DNA of 28,408 nucleotides from an uncultured Lachnospiraceae bacterium (GTDB taxonomy: Bacteria > Bacillota > Clostridia > Lachnospirales > Lachnospiraceae), in NCBI GenBank assembly GCA_946409475.1, contig CAMJWQ010000004.1, forward strand, positions 1 to 28,408, given 5' to 3'. The notes beneath the pieces are model-generated. The model made no database searches. It saw only the letters and a program-made list of their open reading frames with translations, and was not told the DNA's origin. Made by a program: the position numbers and the translations under genes. Positions within the stretch are counted from its first letter, which is position 1, and the number at the start of each line of letters is the position of its first letter. This document shows positions 16,456 to 25,062 of the stretch, piece by piece.

Positions 16456-17547
16456 ATGAAAAAAATAAATATGTTCTTACTATTGGCAGCATTGTCCTTT
16501 TCCCTGTTTTTATCCGGCTGCAGCAGCTCCCGGGAGGCCGGTGAAAATGAGGCAGGAGAAGAAAGTGAAAATTCCGGTGAGGATACGGAAACCGGTGAGG
16601 ATGAGATAACGGAGCCGGGTGAGGAAAGTGAGAATTCCGTTGAAGATATGGAAACTCAATATCCGGTGTCAATAGATGTTTACGGACCGGACGGAACCGT
16701 GTATACGCAGACCTTTGAAAGGGCTCCCACCAAAGTCATTACCAATATACCATCTGCAACAGACTTATTATTAGAATTAGGCTTGGAGGATACGATAGTG
16801 GGGATTTTAGAGCCTGATAACGAGCCGTTGGAAAAGTGGAAGTCTGCCTATGAAAATCTTACCGTTATTGCGGGAAAAAAGACGGTATCCAAGGAAATAA
16901 TCGTAGGCGCCGAGCCTGATTTGGTATTCGGACGGGCTATGCCTTTTACAGAAGATACCATGGGTACCATCGAAGAATTAAATAGTATGGGAATACCCGT
17001 ATATACACAGACAGCAAGTAATTTTACCTTAGAGCAGTCCCTGGAAAATATTATCCTGGATATAAAGAATATCGGCCTTATCTTTAATGTACAGCAGAAA
17101 GCTAATGAATATGCCGACTCCCTTAAAGAAAAATATGATACCGTTTTAGAAAAGGTAAGTACCATTCCTGAGGGAGACCCGGTAAAGGTTATGTTCATGG
17201 TCACATATGTTGACGGTACCTTTAATACCTTTGGTGCTAATTCCGTATTGCAAAGCAATATGCTGGCGGATATTAATGCGGTAAATGTTCTGGAACAGGG
17301 AAGTGGTTCTTTGACCGGCGAAAATTTAATCGCATTGAATCCGGATGTAATTGTATACATAACTTCGGGCAGCAATGCAGCTACGGACCCCGATGCTGTT
17401 GACGCACTTTTAAATGATGAAACGGTTCAATCCGTAAATGCCATTGCCAATGAAAAAATAATTACCATCCCCTATGATGATATTATGGATTATGGTGCCA
17501 GGCTCTTTGATACAATGGAAGTACTTTATGAGTTTATTTATAACTAA
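16456..17547 (+). CDS. Iron-siderophore binding lipoprotein
   Basis: Extracellular solute-binding protein of the importer, 363 residues. The signal peptide ends at a lipobox, LFLSGC, so the mature protein should be lipid-anchored at Cys22. A very acidic linker follows (about residues 26-67), built of two similar units, GEESENSGEDTET and GEESENSVEDMET. The rest is a FecB/BtuF-type class III binding fold, with ATDLLLELGLEDTIVGI at its start and LIALNPDVIVYI in the second lobe. It probably captures ferric siderophore made by other organisms or by the host strain. No biosynthesis genes are nearby. Confidence 0.94.
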   Translation: MKKINMFLLLAALSFSLFLSGCSSSREAGENEAGEESENSGEDTETGEDEITEPGEESENSVEDMETQYPVSIDVYGPDGTVYTQTFERAPTKVITNIPSATDLLLELGLEDTIVGILEPDNEPLEKWKSAYENLTVIAGKKTVSKEIIVGAEPDLVFGRAMPFTEDTMGTIEELNSMGIPVYTQTASNFTLEQSLENIILDIKNIGLIFNVQQKANEYADSLKEKYDTVLEKVSTIPEGDPVKVMFMVTYVDGTFNTFGANSVLQSNMLADINAVNVLEQGSGSLTGENLIALNPDVIVYITSGSNAATDPDAVDALLNDETVQSVNAIANEKIITIPYDDIMDYGARLFDTMEVLYEFIYN

Positions 17548-17600
17548 AAACCATCTTCAGAGCTCTGCACAGTTATTATAACGCTGCACAAGGAGAGATC

Positions 17601-18326
17601 ATGAGCAATTATTTTACTATAAACCAATTGGAGGAACGGCAGTACTATGTCGTTCTTCCTGAAAAATACGGGGAAAATAATAAAAACTACCCGGTCGTAT
17701 ACGTAAATGGTGACAAACAAGTTATGACCCTATTACAAAATCAGGACTTTATCCGCAGGCTTTCCTATATACTGGTTATTACCATTACCGAAAACCGGTT
17801 AGATGACTTTTCGCCCTGGTATGCTCCGTCCGATCCTGATCAGCAAAATGCTTTTGGCGGGAAAGGAGCAGACTATCTATCCTGGGTTTTGCAGGTGCTT
17901 AAACCCAGGATAGATATAAGCTTCAGGACCTTAACAGATCCGAAAAATACGGCAATTATGGGACAGTCTGTCGGTGGACTGCTCTCTCTTTTCAGCATAT
18001 TCATAACCGACAGCTTCGGACATATCGCATGCATTTCTCCCTCCTGCTGGTTTCCCGGCTTTACTGACTATTGTAAGAAAAATTTGATTGAAAAGGATAT
18101 CCATATATATGTTTCCATAGGCAGCTTGGAGGGGAAAGAGCATGTGGGGCTTAGAAAAAATGCCCTAAGAGATACCAATGAGGTTTGTGATTTCCTGACA
18201 GCAAAATTAGGCGAGGACAGAGTGCGGATTTATCGTGATAACGGCAGACATCAGGATTATCTTTTGCAGCGATTCCAATCAGCTATGCTTTGGCTGGACA
18301 ACAAGTTTAAATCCGCAAAGGGATAA
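17601..18326 (+). CDS. Siderophore-type esterase (alpha/beta hydrolase)
   Basis: A 241-residue member of the esterase D / enterochelin-esterase-like family. The nucleophile elbow is GQSVGG with Ser123. The probable catalytic His is in GRHQDYLLQRF near residue 218, preceded by an SIGSLEG segment typical of the acid region. No signal peptide is present, so it acts in the cytoplasm. Co-transcription after an iron-siderophore importer suggests hydrolysis of an imported tri-ester siderophore to release iron, as with IroE, Fes or BesA. The exact substrate is unknown. AAGGAG precedes the ATG. The last 70 bases overlap, tail to tail, the 3' end of the AraC gene on the other strand. Confidence 0.82.
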   Translation: MSNYFTINQLEERQYYVVLPEKYGENNKNYPVVYVNGDKQVMTLLQNQDFIRRLSYILVITITENRLDDFSPWYAPSDPDQQNAFGGKGADYLSWVLQVLKPRIDISFRTLTDPKNTAIMGQSVGGLLSLFSIFITDSFGHIACISPSCWFPGFTDYCKKNLIEKDIHIYVSIGSLEGKEHVGLRKNALRDTNEVCDFLTAKLGEDRVRIYRDNGRHQDYLLQRFQSAMLWLDNKFKSAKG

Positions 18327-19117
18327 GTCCTTCTGAAATTATTGGGAGAACAGCCTATATGTTTTTTGAATAGCCGGCTAAAATATAAGGAATCCACATA
18401 CCCCACACCATGTGCCACATCCTGTATCGTTAAACTGTCATCGTAATTCAGCATTTTAACTGCCTGTTTAAGTCTGTATGCAATCAGATAATCAATAGGC
18501 CTTTTTCCAACATAATGATGAAATAAATAACTAATCTGATTTGGACTTTTACCCGCATATTCGGAAATCTTTCTCAGGGTAAGCTTTTTGTTATAATTAT
18601 TGTGAATATAATCTATAACATGGCAAACAAGATCATAATTATCCTGAATAGTATGATTCATATAATCTGCAAATAAGGTTTCAAATATAGTGAAAATAAG
18701 ATGCTCTCTCGAAAGAGTGCTTTTAATATCCGTTTTTTCCTCCAAACGGATGATTTGCTGAAGATTATTATGAATTACATCTTTATTTTGTCCTAAATCT
18801 AATTGAAACAGTAACTCTTCCTTTGAATCATGGTAAATGTTTATATGATGAAAGGGTTCATCTCCTATAATATGAAACTCTATGTGTTTTTGCGGACAGC
18901 CGTGAATTAATTTACCCGGCTCCGCATAAAATACCATGTTGTCAAAGGAAATGTGACAGCATCCGCTTATAGGAAAAATAAATGCCGAATTATTGGTAAA
19001 ATAGCTATCATGTTCTAAGCCGGGTCTCTTACATAATGAACTGATATTTATGATATTTAAATGATTGGAAGCATATTTTTTTGCCAATTCTTTCAAAGAA
19101 TCATTCGTACTCAACAT
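18257..19117 (-). CDS. AraC-family regulator, probably of the siderophore operon
   Basis: A 286-residue regulator with an N-terminal cupin-like sensory domain (about 35-130) and two C-terminal helix-turn-helix motifs (about 165-265: LTLRKISEYAGKSPNQISYLFHHYVG and LTIQDVAHGVGYVDSLYFSRLFKKHIGCSPNNFRR). About 20 extra residues follow the usual end and are encoded in the stretch antisense to the esterase gene. By analogy with siderophore-sensing AraC regulators such as Btr, it may activate the importer when ligand is present. That is inference from position. Its promoter carries the same palindrome as the operon promoter. Confidence 0.85.
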   Translation of the reverse strand: MLSTNDSLKELAKKYASNHLNIINISSLCKRPGLEHDSYFTNNSAFIFPISGCCHISFDNMVFYAEPGKLIHGCPQKHIEFHIIGDEPFHHINIYHDSKEELLFQLDLGQNKDVIHNNLQQIIRLEEKTDIKSTLSREHLIFTIFETLFADYMNHTIQDNYDLVCHVIDYIHNNYNKKLTLRKISEYAGKSPNQISYLFHHYVGKRPIDYLIAYRLKQAVKMLNYDDSLTIQDVAHGVGYVDSLYFSRLFKKHIGCSPNNFRRTYPFADLNLLSSQSIADWNRCKR

Positions 19118-19140
19118 AGTTCTTAACCTCTATACATATG

Positions 19141-19156
19141 GTTAGCCGCAGCTAAC
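19141..19156. promoter_or_regulatory. Operator palindrome GTTAG-N6-CTAAC (site 2)
   Basis: GTTAGCCGCAGCTAAC, in which even the inner bases pair (GTTAGC-N4-GCTAAC), lies 12 bp downstream of the -10 box of the AraC promoter and matches site 1 at 14559-14574. Confidence 0.6.
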
Positions 19157-19168
19157 TATCATATATAT

Positions 19169-19197
19169 ATATTAAAATGTCTTTACTGTCTTGTCAA
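19169..19197 (-). promoter_or_regulatory. Promoter of the siderophore AraC gene
   Basis: TTGACA (19192-19197), a 17-bp spacer and TAATAT (19169-19174) on the minus strand. The -35 box lies inside the last codons of the metal ATPase gene. Confidence 0.8.
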
Positions 19198-21051
19198 TCC
19201 GCTTTTCCACTTTAACAGCAAAGCGGAATTTATGATGACGGCTACGGAGCCAAAATTATGTACCAATGCACCGACAATCGGATTTAATATACCTGTTATG
19301 GCAAGCACAATAGCCACAAAGTTAAGAAGCATGGAGGCACCTAAATTAATATGTATGGTCTTCATGGTCTTTTTCGACAGCTGCAGAAGATGGGGAATCT
19401 GCTTCATATCGTCACCGACAAGCACAATATCAGAGGCATCAATAGCAATATCACTTCCTATCCCTCCCATGGCAATTCCCACATAGGCTGTTTTTAAAGC
19501 CGGTGCGTCGTTAATACCGTCACCAACCATGCAAATAAGCTCACCATTGTTCTGATAATCTGAAATCGTTCCCAATTTATCCTCCGGCATACAATCGGAC
19601 TGCACATTTTTGATACCGGCCTTTTGTGCTATACAAGCGGCTGCCATAGAGGCATCCCCCGTCAGCAGAAGGGTATTTTTCCCGGAATTATGAATTGCCG
19701 TTATGGTTTTTTCAGTTTCTGCCCTAATGGTATCGGACAGTACCATGAACCCTGCCGTTTTTTCGTTTACAGACAAATAAATAACGGTGCTTCCGTCCTT
19801 TTTTGCCTCCTCTGCCTGTTCACAGAGGCCGGATGGGATGGCTATATGATTCTCAGCCAGTAATGATTCCTTCCCCACTAAAATTCGTGAGCCGTCTATG
19901 ACCGCCGACACCCCGAGACCTGCCGATAGCTGAAATTGCTCCGGTTCCTTCGGATTCCTTCCTGTCTTCTTTTTATAATGTTCTACAATTGCTGCTCCTA
20001 AGGGGTGCTCCGAGGAAGCTTCGGAGGCTGCTGCCAGTTCCAGTAATTCCTCTTCATTCATAATGGAACCGATGCTTTTAATGCTGATAACGGAAGGTTT
20101 TCCGTAAGTCAGAGTCCCTGTTTTATCAAAAGCGATACGTGTTACCTTTGCAAGCCTTTCCAGCGCATCCCCTTCACGTATGAGGATACCATATTTGGAA
20201 GCATTTCCGATACCTGCCATAATTGCCGTCGGTGTAGCCAATACCAAAGCACAAGGGCAAAATACAACCAATATGGTCACAGCCCGGATAATTTCACCTG
20301 TGACAGCCCAGGTTATTCCGGCTGAGAGTAAGGCAGTCACCACAATCCACGTAGCGAAACGGTCTGCTGCCCCCACTATTTTGGCTTTGGAAGCATCCGC
20401 GGATTCCACAAGTCGTATCATACGCTGTAAGGAACTGTCCTCACCTACCTTTTGGGCCGCCATGTCAAAGGTCCCCAGCTGGTTTACCGTCCCGCTGTAG
20501 ACCTCGTCTCCCTCCTTTTTATCCACAGGCAAAGGTTCACCAGTCATTAACGACTGGTTGATGGAAGTCTTTCCCTTTACAATAATACCGTCAACAGGTA
20601 TGGTTTCACCTGCCAATACCCGTAAAGTATCTCCCTTTTTAATACAATCTGCCGAAACAATGGCTGCTTCTCCATTCACCACCACTCTGGCAGCAGTTGG
20701 TGTTAAATGCACCAGTTTCTCAATCCCTGCCCGGGCTTTTGCAACGGTCCTTTCCTCCAGGAATCCTCCTATGGCCATAATAAAGGCAACCTCCCCTGCA
20801 GCAAATATTTCACCGATCAGAACAGAGGCAAGTAAAGCAAGGGATACCAACACATCGGCCTTAATATCAAATTTCGTGAACAGACCTATAACAGCCTCCT
20901 TTATGATAGGAATGCCGCACAACAGTATGGCTATCCACGCAGCGTTAAAGGGCAGGCTGCCTGTTTGAAAAAAACTAATAATGAGTGCTATTAATGAGAT
21001 GATAAGAGAAAGACTCTTTCTTTTTTCCTCACCTATGATAAATTCTGCCAC
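19183..21051 (-). CDS. P1B-type heavy-metal-transporting ATPase
   Basis: Membrane pump of 622 residues that exports a soft metal ion at the cost of ATP. The phosphatase motif TGEP is at 170-173, the metal-site CPC at 265-267, the phosphorylation loop DKTGT at 309-313, SEHPLG in the nucleotide domain near 348, and GDGINDAPALK in the second half. No N-terminal CxxC metal-binding domain is present. The last helix carries HNFGSVAVIINS rather than the M-x2-S-S pattern of classical copper pumps or the Asp of zinc pumps, so the protein alone does not settle the substrate. Two CsoR-type operators in its promoter point to copper. Confidence 0.9.
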   Translation of the reverse strand: MAEFIIGEEKRKSLSLIISLIALIISFFQTGSLPFNAAWIAILLCGIPIIKEAVIGLFTKFDIKADVLVSLALLASVLIGEIFAAGEVAFIMAIGGFLEERTVAKARAGIEKLVHLTPTAARVVVNGEAAIVSADCIKKGDTLRVLAGETIPVDGIIVKGKTSINQSLMTGEPLPVDKKEGDEVYSGTVNQLGTFDMAAQKVGEDSSLQRMIRLVESADASKAKIVGAADRFATWIVVTALLSAGITWAVTGEIIRAVTILVVFCPCALVLATPTAIMAGIGNASKYGILIREGDALERLAKVTRIAFDKTGTLTYGKPSVISIKSIGSIMNEEELLELAAASEASSEHPLGAAIVEHYKKKTGRNPKEPEQFQLSAGLGVSAVIDGSRILVGKESLLAENHIAIPSGLCEQAEEAKKDGSTVIYLSVNEKTAGFMVLSDTIRAETEKTITAIHNSGKNTLLLTGDASMAAACIAQKAGIKNVQSDCMPEDKLGTISDYQNNGELICMVGDGINDAPALKTAYVGIAMGGIGSDIAIDASDIVLVGDDMKQIPHLLQLSKKTMKTIHINLGASMLLNFVAIVLAITGILNPIVGALVHNFGSVAVIINSALLLKWKSGLTRQ

Positions 21052-21068
21052 AATATCTCTCCTTCCAC

Positions 21069-21084
21069 ATACCCCCCTGGGTAT
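21069..21084. promoter_or_regulatory. CsoR-type operator A
   Basis: ATACCC-N4-GGGTAT, the arrangement of known CsoR operators such as the Bacillus copZA site. It lies just downstream of the -10 box of the ATPase promoter, with 25 bp between its centre and that of operator B. Confidence 0.75.
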
Positions 21085-21090
21085 ATGGAT

Positions 21091-21119
21091 AATATACCCC
21101 TATGGGTATATCTTGTCAA
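21091..21119 (-). promoter_or_regulatory. Promoter of the metal ATPase gene
   Basis: TTGACA (21114-21119), a 17-bp spacer and TATATT (21091-21096) on the minus strand. Operator B covers the spacer and part of the -10 box. Confidence 0.85.
21094..21109. promoter_or_regulatory. CsoR-type operator B
   Basis: A second ATACCC-N4-GGGTAT palindrome overlapping the -10 box and spacer. Apo-repressor bound here would exclude RNA polymerase, and metal binding would release it. Confidence 0.8.
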
Positions 21120-21161
21120 TAGAAATATATCCTGGCGATCATGAATAGGTGTATGTAAATA

Positions 21162-22319
21162 CTATGCTTTCTTGCTTTCCTGAAATTGCTTTGGTGTCAT
21201 TCCCGTAGTATGACGAAATACACTGGTAAAGTGGCTTTGCGAACTAAAATGCAGTGCATTGCTGATTTCAAGAATGGAATGCCTTGAATAGTGCAGCAGG
21301 AATTTAGCTTCCTCAATTCTGGCTGATTGTACATAAGCCATCGGTGTTGTTCCTGTTTCCTGACGAAACCGGTTTGAAAGAGTGCGTGTACTCATGTTTG
21401 CCGCTTTTGCAAGCCTTGCCAAATCCAACGGTGAATATAGATGAGAAGCAATGAAGGTACGGCACTTACGCACTTCTAAGGATAAAGAGGGCTTAATTCC
21501 TAATTTGCATACTTCCCGGCAGAGACTTAGCGCCATATTGTAGATCAGGGAGGCTATTTCTTTAATATCAAAGCATTTATCCATTCTAAGGCAGTAAATC
21601 CCGACGATTTCAAAGGCTTTTTCATCGTCTAGCCCACCCTTGATAGCAGCTCTGACGGCCATGGTCATAAATGTAATAAACAAATATTTTTGATGCCGAA
21701 CAGGATCGGAAGACATGGTCTTGATTGTAACGTAAGAGGGTAATGCAAATTGGGCCGTCAGCCCTTCCACATTACCTTTTTCAATAAACGTCATTAGCCT
21801 TTGCTCCAAAGCCTCACCGGGATAAGAAATACCAGGATTCGCATTTGGAACGGAATCTTCAAATGAATCCTGAATCATTATAGACGGAGAGTCCATTGAA
21901 ATAAATTCCGTGGCTTCAATTGTTCTGCCCGTACATAATTGTATGAATAAAGTAATCGCATTAATAAATTTTTCATAGCTCATCTTCATGCATTTCTGAC
22001 GGTTGGAATACGTTTTGTATATGGAAGGAAAATCCAGTCCATCCGGATTTTGGGCGACCGGACCAACAAAAAGAATGGAATCCTTCCGGGCTCCGATGAC
22101 TGCAAGATGAAAATTCTTGTTTATTGTTAAAATGAGCGGCTTTTCCTGCTTGTCTTCCGAAGCTTCTATTTTTTCCATACAGTCTCTCACAAAGTCTTCC
22201 GTTAAATCACTATAGTAATCCGGAAAGCGAAATAAGACTTCTCCCTTTCCGGTATAGCAATATATGGATAAATTTGAAAAAGCAAAAAACTTTGCACAGG
22301 TTAGTTTTAATTCCTCCAT
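21162..22319 (-). CDS. AraC-family regulator divergent from the rhamnosidase
   Basis: A 385-residue regulator. The C-terminal 100 residues hold the two AraC helix-turn-helix units (SPLDLARLAKAANMSTRTLSNRFRQETG and HSILEISNALHFSSQSHFTSVFRHTTGMTPKQFQ). The N-terminal half, starting LTCAKFFAFSNLSIYCYTGKGEVL, is not a standard cupin. It resembles the sensory region of large AraC regulators that carry a PAS- or GAF-like fold, and its ligand is unknown. Head-to-head arrangement with the GH78 gene suggests control of rhamnoside use. No sugar transporter is linked. Confidence 0.85.
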   Translation of the reverse strand: MEELKLTCAKFFAFSNLSIYCYTGKGEVLFRFPDYYSDLTEDFVRDCMEKIEASEDKQEKPLILTINKNFHLAVIGARKDSILFVGPVAQNPDGLDFPSIYKTYSNRQKCMKMSYEKFINAITLFIQLCTGRTIEATEFISMDSPSIMIQDSFEDSVPNANPGISYPGEALEQRLMTFIEKGNVEGLTAQFALPSYVTIKTMSSDPVRHQKYLFITFMTMAVRAAIKGGLDDEKAFEIVGIYCLRMDKCFDIKEIASLIYNMALSLCREVCKLGIKPSLSLEVRKCRTFIASHLYSPLDLARLAKAANMSTRTLSNRFRQETGTTPMAYVQSARIEEAKFLLHYSRHSILEISNALHFSSQSHFTSVFRHTTGMTPKQFQESKKA

Positions 22320-22338
22320 ACCACGTTCACCCCTTCAT

Positions 22339-22367
22339 ATTCTAACATTATTGCTTAATTTTAACAA
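22339..22367 (-). promoter_or_regulatory. Promoter of the rhamnosidase-linked AraC gene
   Basis: TTGTTA (22362-22367), a 17-bp spacer and TAGAAT (22339-22344) on the minus strand. A direct repeat, AACAAGAA at 22364-22371 and 22387-22394 (23 bp apart, about two helical turns), lies in this divergent region and could be a pair of AraC half-sites. Confidence 0.55.
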
Positions 22368-22436
22368 GAATTGCGTTAATTTGATAAACAAGAAAATATT
22401 CACCCTATATAATTATTGTAAAAAAAGGAGCAGGAA

Positions 22437-22499
22437 ATGATTTGTAAAATTGAAAATACGAAAGGGTTATTTTTAGAAAAAGAGCTTCCGCTACCATAA
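22437..22499 (+). CDS. Short ORF (20 codons) before the rhamnosidase gene
   Basis: Encodes MICKIENTKGLFLEKELPLP. It has a better ribosome site than most full genes nearby (AAGGAG with 6-7 base spacing) and ends 23 bases before the rhamnosidase ATG at 22523. I recognise no family. It may be the remnant of a gene 5' end, a leader peptide coupling translation into the rhamnosidase, or a real small protein. Confidence 0.4.
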   Translation: MICKIENTKGLFLEKELPLP

Positions 22500-22522
22500 G
22501 GATGAATAGGAGAGTAATTAAT

Positions 22523-25060
22523 ATGCTGCATATTAAAGAAATAAGGATCGAGGATTTAAAAGAAGAAATTGTAACCGACAGTCTGGCACCTTCTTTTTCC
22601 TTTATGTTAGAATCAGATAATCAAAATGTAACGGCGAAGAAATCACAGATTAAGGTGTATTCAGGGAAAAAACTGGTATGGGACAGTGGAATAAGAGAGA
22701 ACGGAGAGACTCTGAATCTCCGGTATGACGGTGAAAATTTAATTCCTTTTAAAACCTACTGTGTTAAGATTTGGGCAACAGACTCAGGAAATGAGACTGC
22801 AGAGGGAGAAGCCTTTTTTGAAACCGGACGTTTAGGTACAAAATGGAAGGCAGACTGGATAACGGATACAAGCTATCACTTTTTTGTCTTTTCTCCAAAA
22901 CCAATGGTATTTCGAAAGCTCTTTGAGACTGCCGGCAATATAAGGAGCGTAAAAATATATTCTACGGCATTGGGAATCTATTCATTAAGGTTAAATGATA
23001 AGCGTGTGGAAAAGGATTATTTTTCTCCGGGATACACCAGCTATAAAAGCCAAATGCAATATCAGGTCTATGATGTTACCGGGCAGATAAAAAAAGAGAA
23101 TACTCTTATTGCGACTGTCGCAGGAGGCTGGGCAGTGGGAGACTATTCTATGATGCATACCAATAAAATATATGCCAACAGGCAGGCATTGCTCCTGGAA
23201 ATCAGAGTTGCCTATGAAGATGGAAGCGTTCAAATAATCGGAACGGACTCCTCCTGGGAGGTAAGTGAGAAGGGTAACTGGCAGTATGCAGATTTTTATA
23301 ACGGGGAAGTCTATGATGCACGAATTAATGTGAATCAGATCAAATATAAAAAAGCAAATATTATAAATCCGAAGCATCATCCCGGCTTAACAGCAAATTA
23401 CGGAAGTCCGGTTCGAAGACATGAAGTATTTAGACCTGTAAAACAGTGGAAATGTAAAACGGGCGGTACTATTTATGATTTCGGACAGAATTTTGCAGGC
23501 GTAATAGCTGCCAGAATAAAGGGAACTGCCGGCCAGAAAATAGTTTTTAAGCATGCGGAGATATGCATGGAGGGAGAGCTTTATACCAAACCGCTGAGAT
23601 GGGCAAAGGCACGTATTATCTACACCTGCAGGGAAGGCATCCAGGAGTATTCCCCACGCTTTACCTATATGGGCTTTCGTTATGTTAAGGTGGAAGGAAT
23701 TATGGAGGAGAATTTGGAATTAAGTGCCTATGCATTATATTCGGATATGGAAATGACAGGAGAGTTTCAATGCTCCAATCCGGATATCAACCGCTTGCAG
23801 GCGAATATCTCCTGGAGCGGCAAGAGTAATTTTGTAGACATTCCTACGGATTGTCCGCAGCGCGATGAAAGAATGGGATGGACCGGAGATATTGCCGTCT
23901 TTGCAAGTACTGCCTGCTTTAATTTCAGAATGAAACGTTTTTTGGAAAAATGGCTTCTGGATGTCATAGCGGAACAGGATGAAAACGGCGGCATACCGGA
24001 TGTGGTTCCAGGCGGGAAATATGCAAGACCAAGAACAACTGACTGCTGGGCCGATTGTGCCGTATTAGTCCCATGGGCTTCTTATCTTGCATATGGAGAT
24101 AAGGCATTGCTACGGCGTCAATATCCTTCTATGAAAAAGCATATTGAGGGAGAGCTTAGACTGGCACGGAAAGGAAGCAGCGCAGTGGAACCGGAGTGCT
24201 ATATTTGGCGGGCAGGCTTTCATTATGGGGACTGGTGCGCACCGGGTGAGGATAAAAAGCAGTGGAAAGAAAAAGCTCCATGGGTGGCAACGGCATATAT
24301 GGCGAACTCCTGTCGTCTTATGGCAAAGACGGCACAGGAACTAGACAATGAGGAAGATGCTAAGCATTATGGAGAGCTTGCGGATAAAATCGGCAGCGCA
24401 TATAGAAATGTGCATACGGACGGAAACGGTAAACTCCATCAGGAATTTCAGACCGGTTATGTACTGCCCCTCTATTTTGAAATGGTAAATGAGAAGGAGG
24501 GGAGGGAAATGGCAAAGCATCTGGCAAATTTAGCGGAGAAGGCGGGAAATCATCTTGGAACCGGATTTTGCGGTACCCCATATCTTATGTTTGCTTTATC
24601 TGATTACGGATACATTGACAAGGCATATGAGCTGCTGCTGCAAGATACCTGTCCGTCATGGCTATATGAAGTGAAGGCCGGAGCAACGACGGTGTGGGAA
24701 CGATGGGATGCATTAAGACCGGACGGAACGGTAAATCAGAGCAACAATATGGTCTCCTTTAATCATTATGCATATGGAGCGGTAGGAGACTGGCTGTACC
24801 GAAGAGTGGCGGGAATCGAAATGATAAAGCCTGCCTATCGGGAATTCAGGATAAAGCCTATGCCGGGAGGAAATTTAACTTGGGCAAAAGCAAGTCTTAT
24901 GACCTCCTATGGAGAGATTATAAGTGATTGGAAGATAACCGTTCAGTTTCAGATTCATGTTAAAATCCCGGTAAATACAAGCTGTCATTTAATTTTGCCG
25001 GATGGAAGTGAAACACTGCTTGGCAGTGGTGAGTATAATTTTGCCTGTGATGTGAAATAA
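22523..25060 (+). CDS. GH78 alpha-L-rhamnosidase
   Basis: Hydrolyses terminal alpha-L-rhamnose from glycosides or polysaccharides. From the ATG at 22523 the protein has 845 residues. That start has AGGAG about 9 bases upstream and removes seven extra N-terminal residues from the 22502 alternative. Domains in order: N-terminal beta-sandwich (HIKEIRIEDLKEEIVTDS...), rhamnosidase N domain with the KIYSTALGIYSLRLNDKRV segment, central beta domain (TIYDFGQNFAGV), (alpha/alpha)6 catalytic domain, and a C-terminal beta-sandwich. The catalytic signature DCPQRDERMGWTGD starts near residue 443, followed by CWADCAVLVPWASYLAYGD and SWLYEVKAGATTVWERWD. No signal peptide, so it is intracellular and acts on imported rhamnosides. 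Confidence 0.93.
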   Translation: MLHIKEIRIEDLKEEIVTDSLAPSFSFMLESDNQNVTAKKSQIKVYSGKKLVWDSGIRENGETLNLRYDGENLIPFKTYCVKIWATDSGNETAEGEAFFETGRLGTKWKADWITDTSYHFFVFSPKPMVFRKLFETAGNIRSVKIYSTALGIYSLRLNDKRVEKDYFSPGYTSYKSQMQYQVYDVTGQIKKENTLIATVAGGWAVGDYSMMHTNKIYANRQALLLEIRVAYEDGSVQIIGTDSSWEVSEKGNWQYADFYNGEVYDARINVNQIKYKKANIINPKHHPGLTANYGSPVRRHEVFRPVKQWKCKTGGTIYDFGQNFAGVIAARIKGTAGQKIVFKHAEICMEGELYTKPLRWAKARIIYTCREGIQEYSPRFTYMGFRYVKVEGIMEENLELSAYALYSDMEMTGEFQCSNPDINRLQANISWSGKSNFVDIPTDCPQRDERMGWTGDIAVFASTACFNFRMKRFLEKWLLDVIAEQDENGGIPDVVPGGKYARPRTTDCWADCAVLVPWASYLAYGDKALLRRQYPSMKKHIEGELRLARKGSSAVEPECYIWRAGFHYGDWCAPGEDKKQWKEKAPWVATAYMANSCRLMAKTAQELDNEEDAKHYGELADKIGSAYRNVHTDGNGKLHQEFQTGYVLPLYFEMVNEKEGREMAKHLANLAEKAGNHLGTGFCGTPYLMFALSDYGYIDKAYELLLQDTCPSWLYEVKAGATTVWERWDALRPDGTVNQSNNMVSFNHYAYGAVGDWLYRRVAGIEMIKPAYREFRIKPMPGGNLTWAKASLMTSYGEIISDWKITVQFQIHVKIPVNTSCHLILPDGSETLLGSGEYNFACDVK

Positions 25061-25062
25061 TA

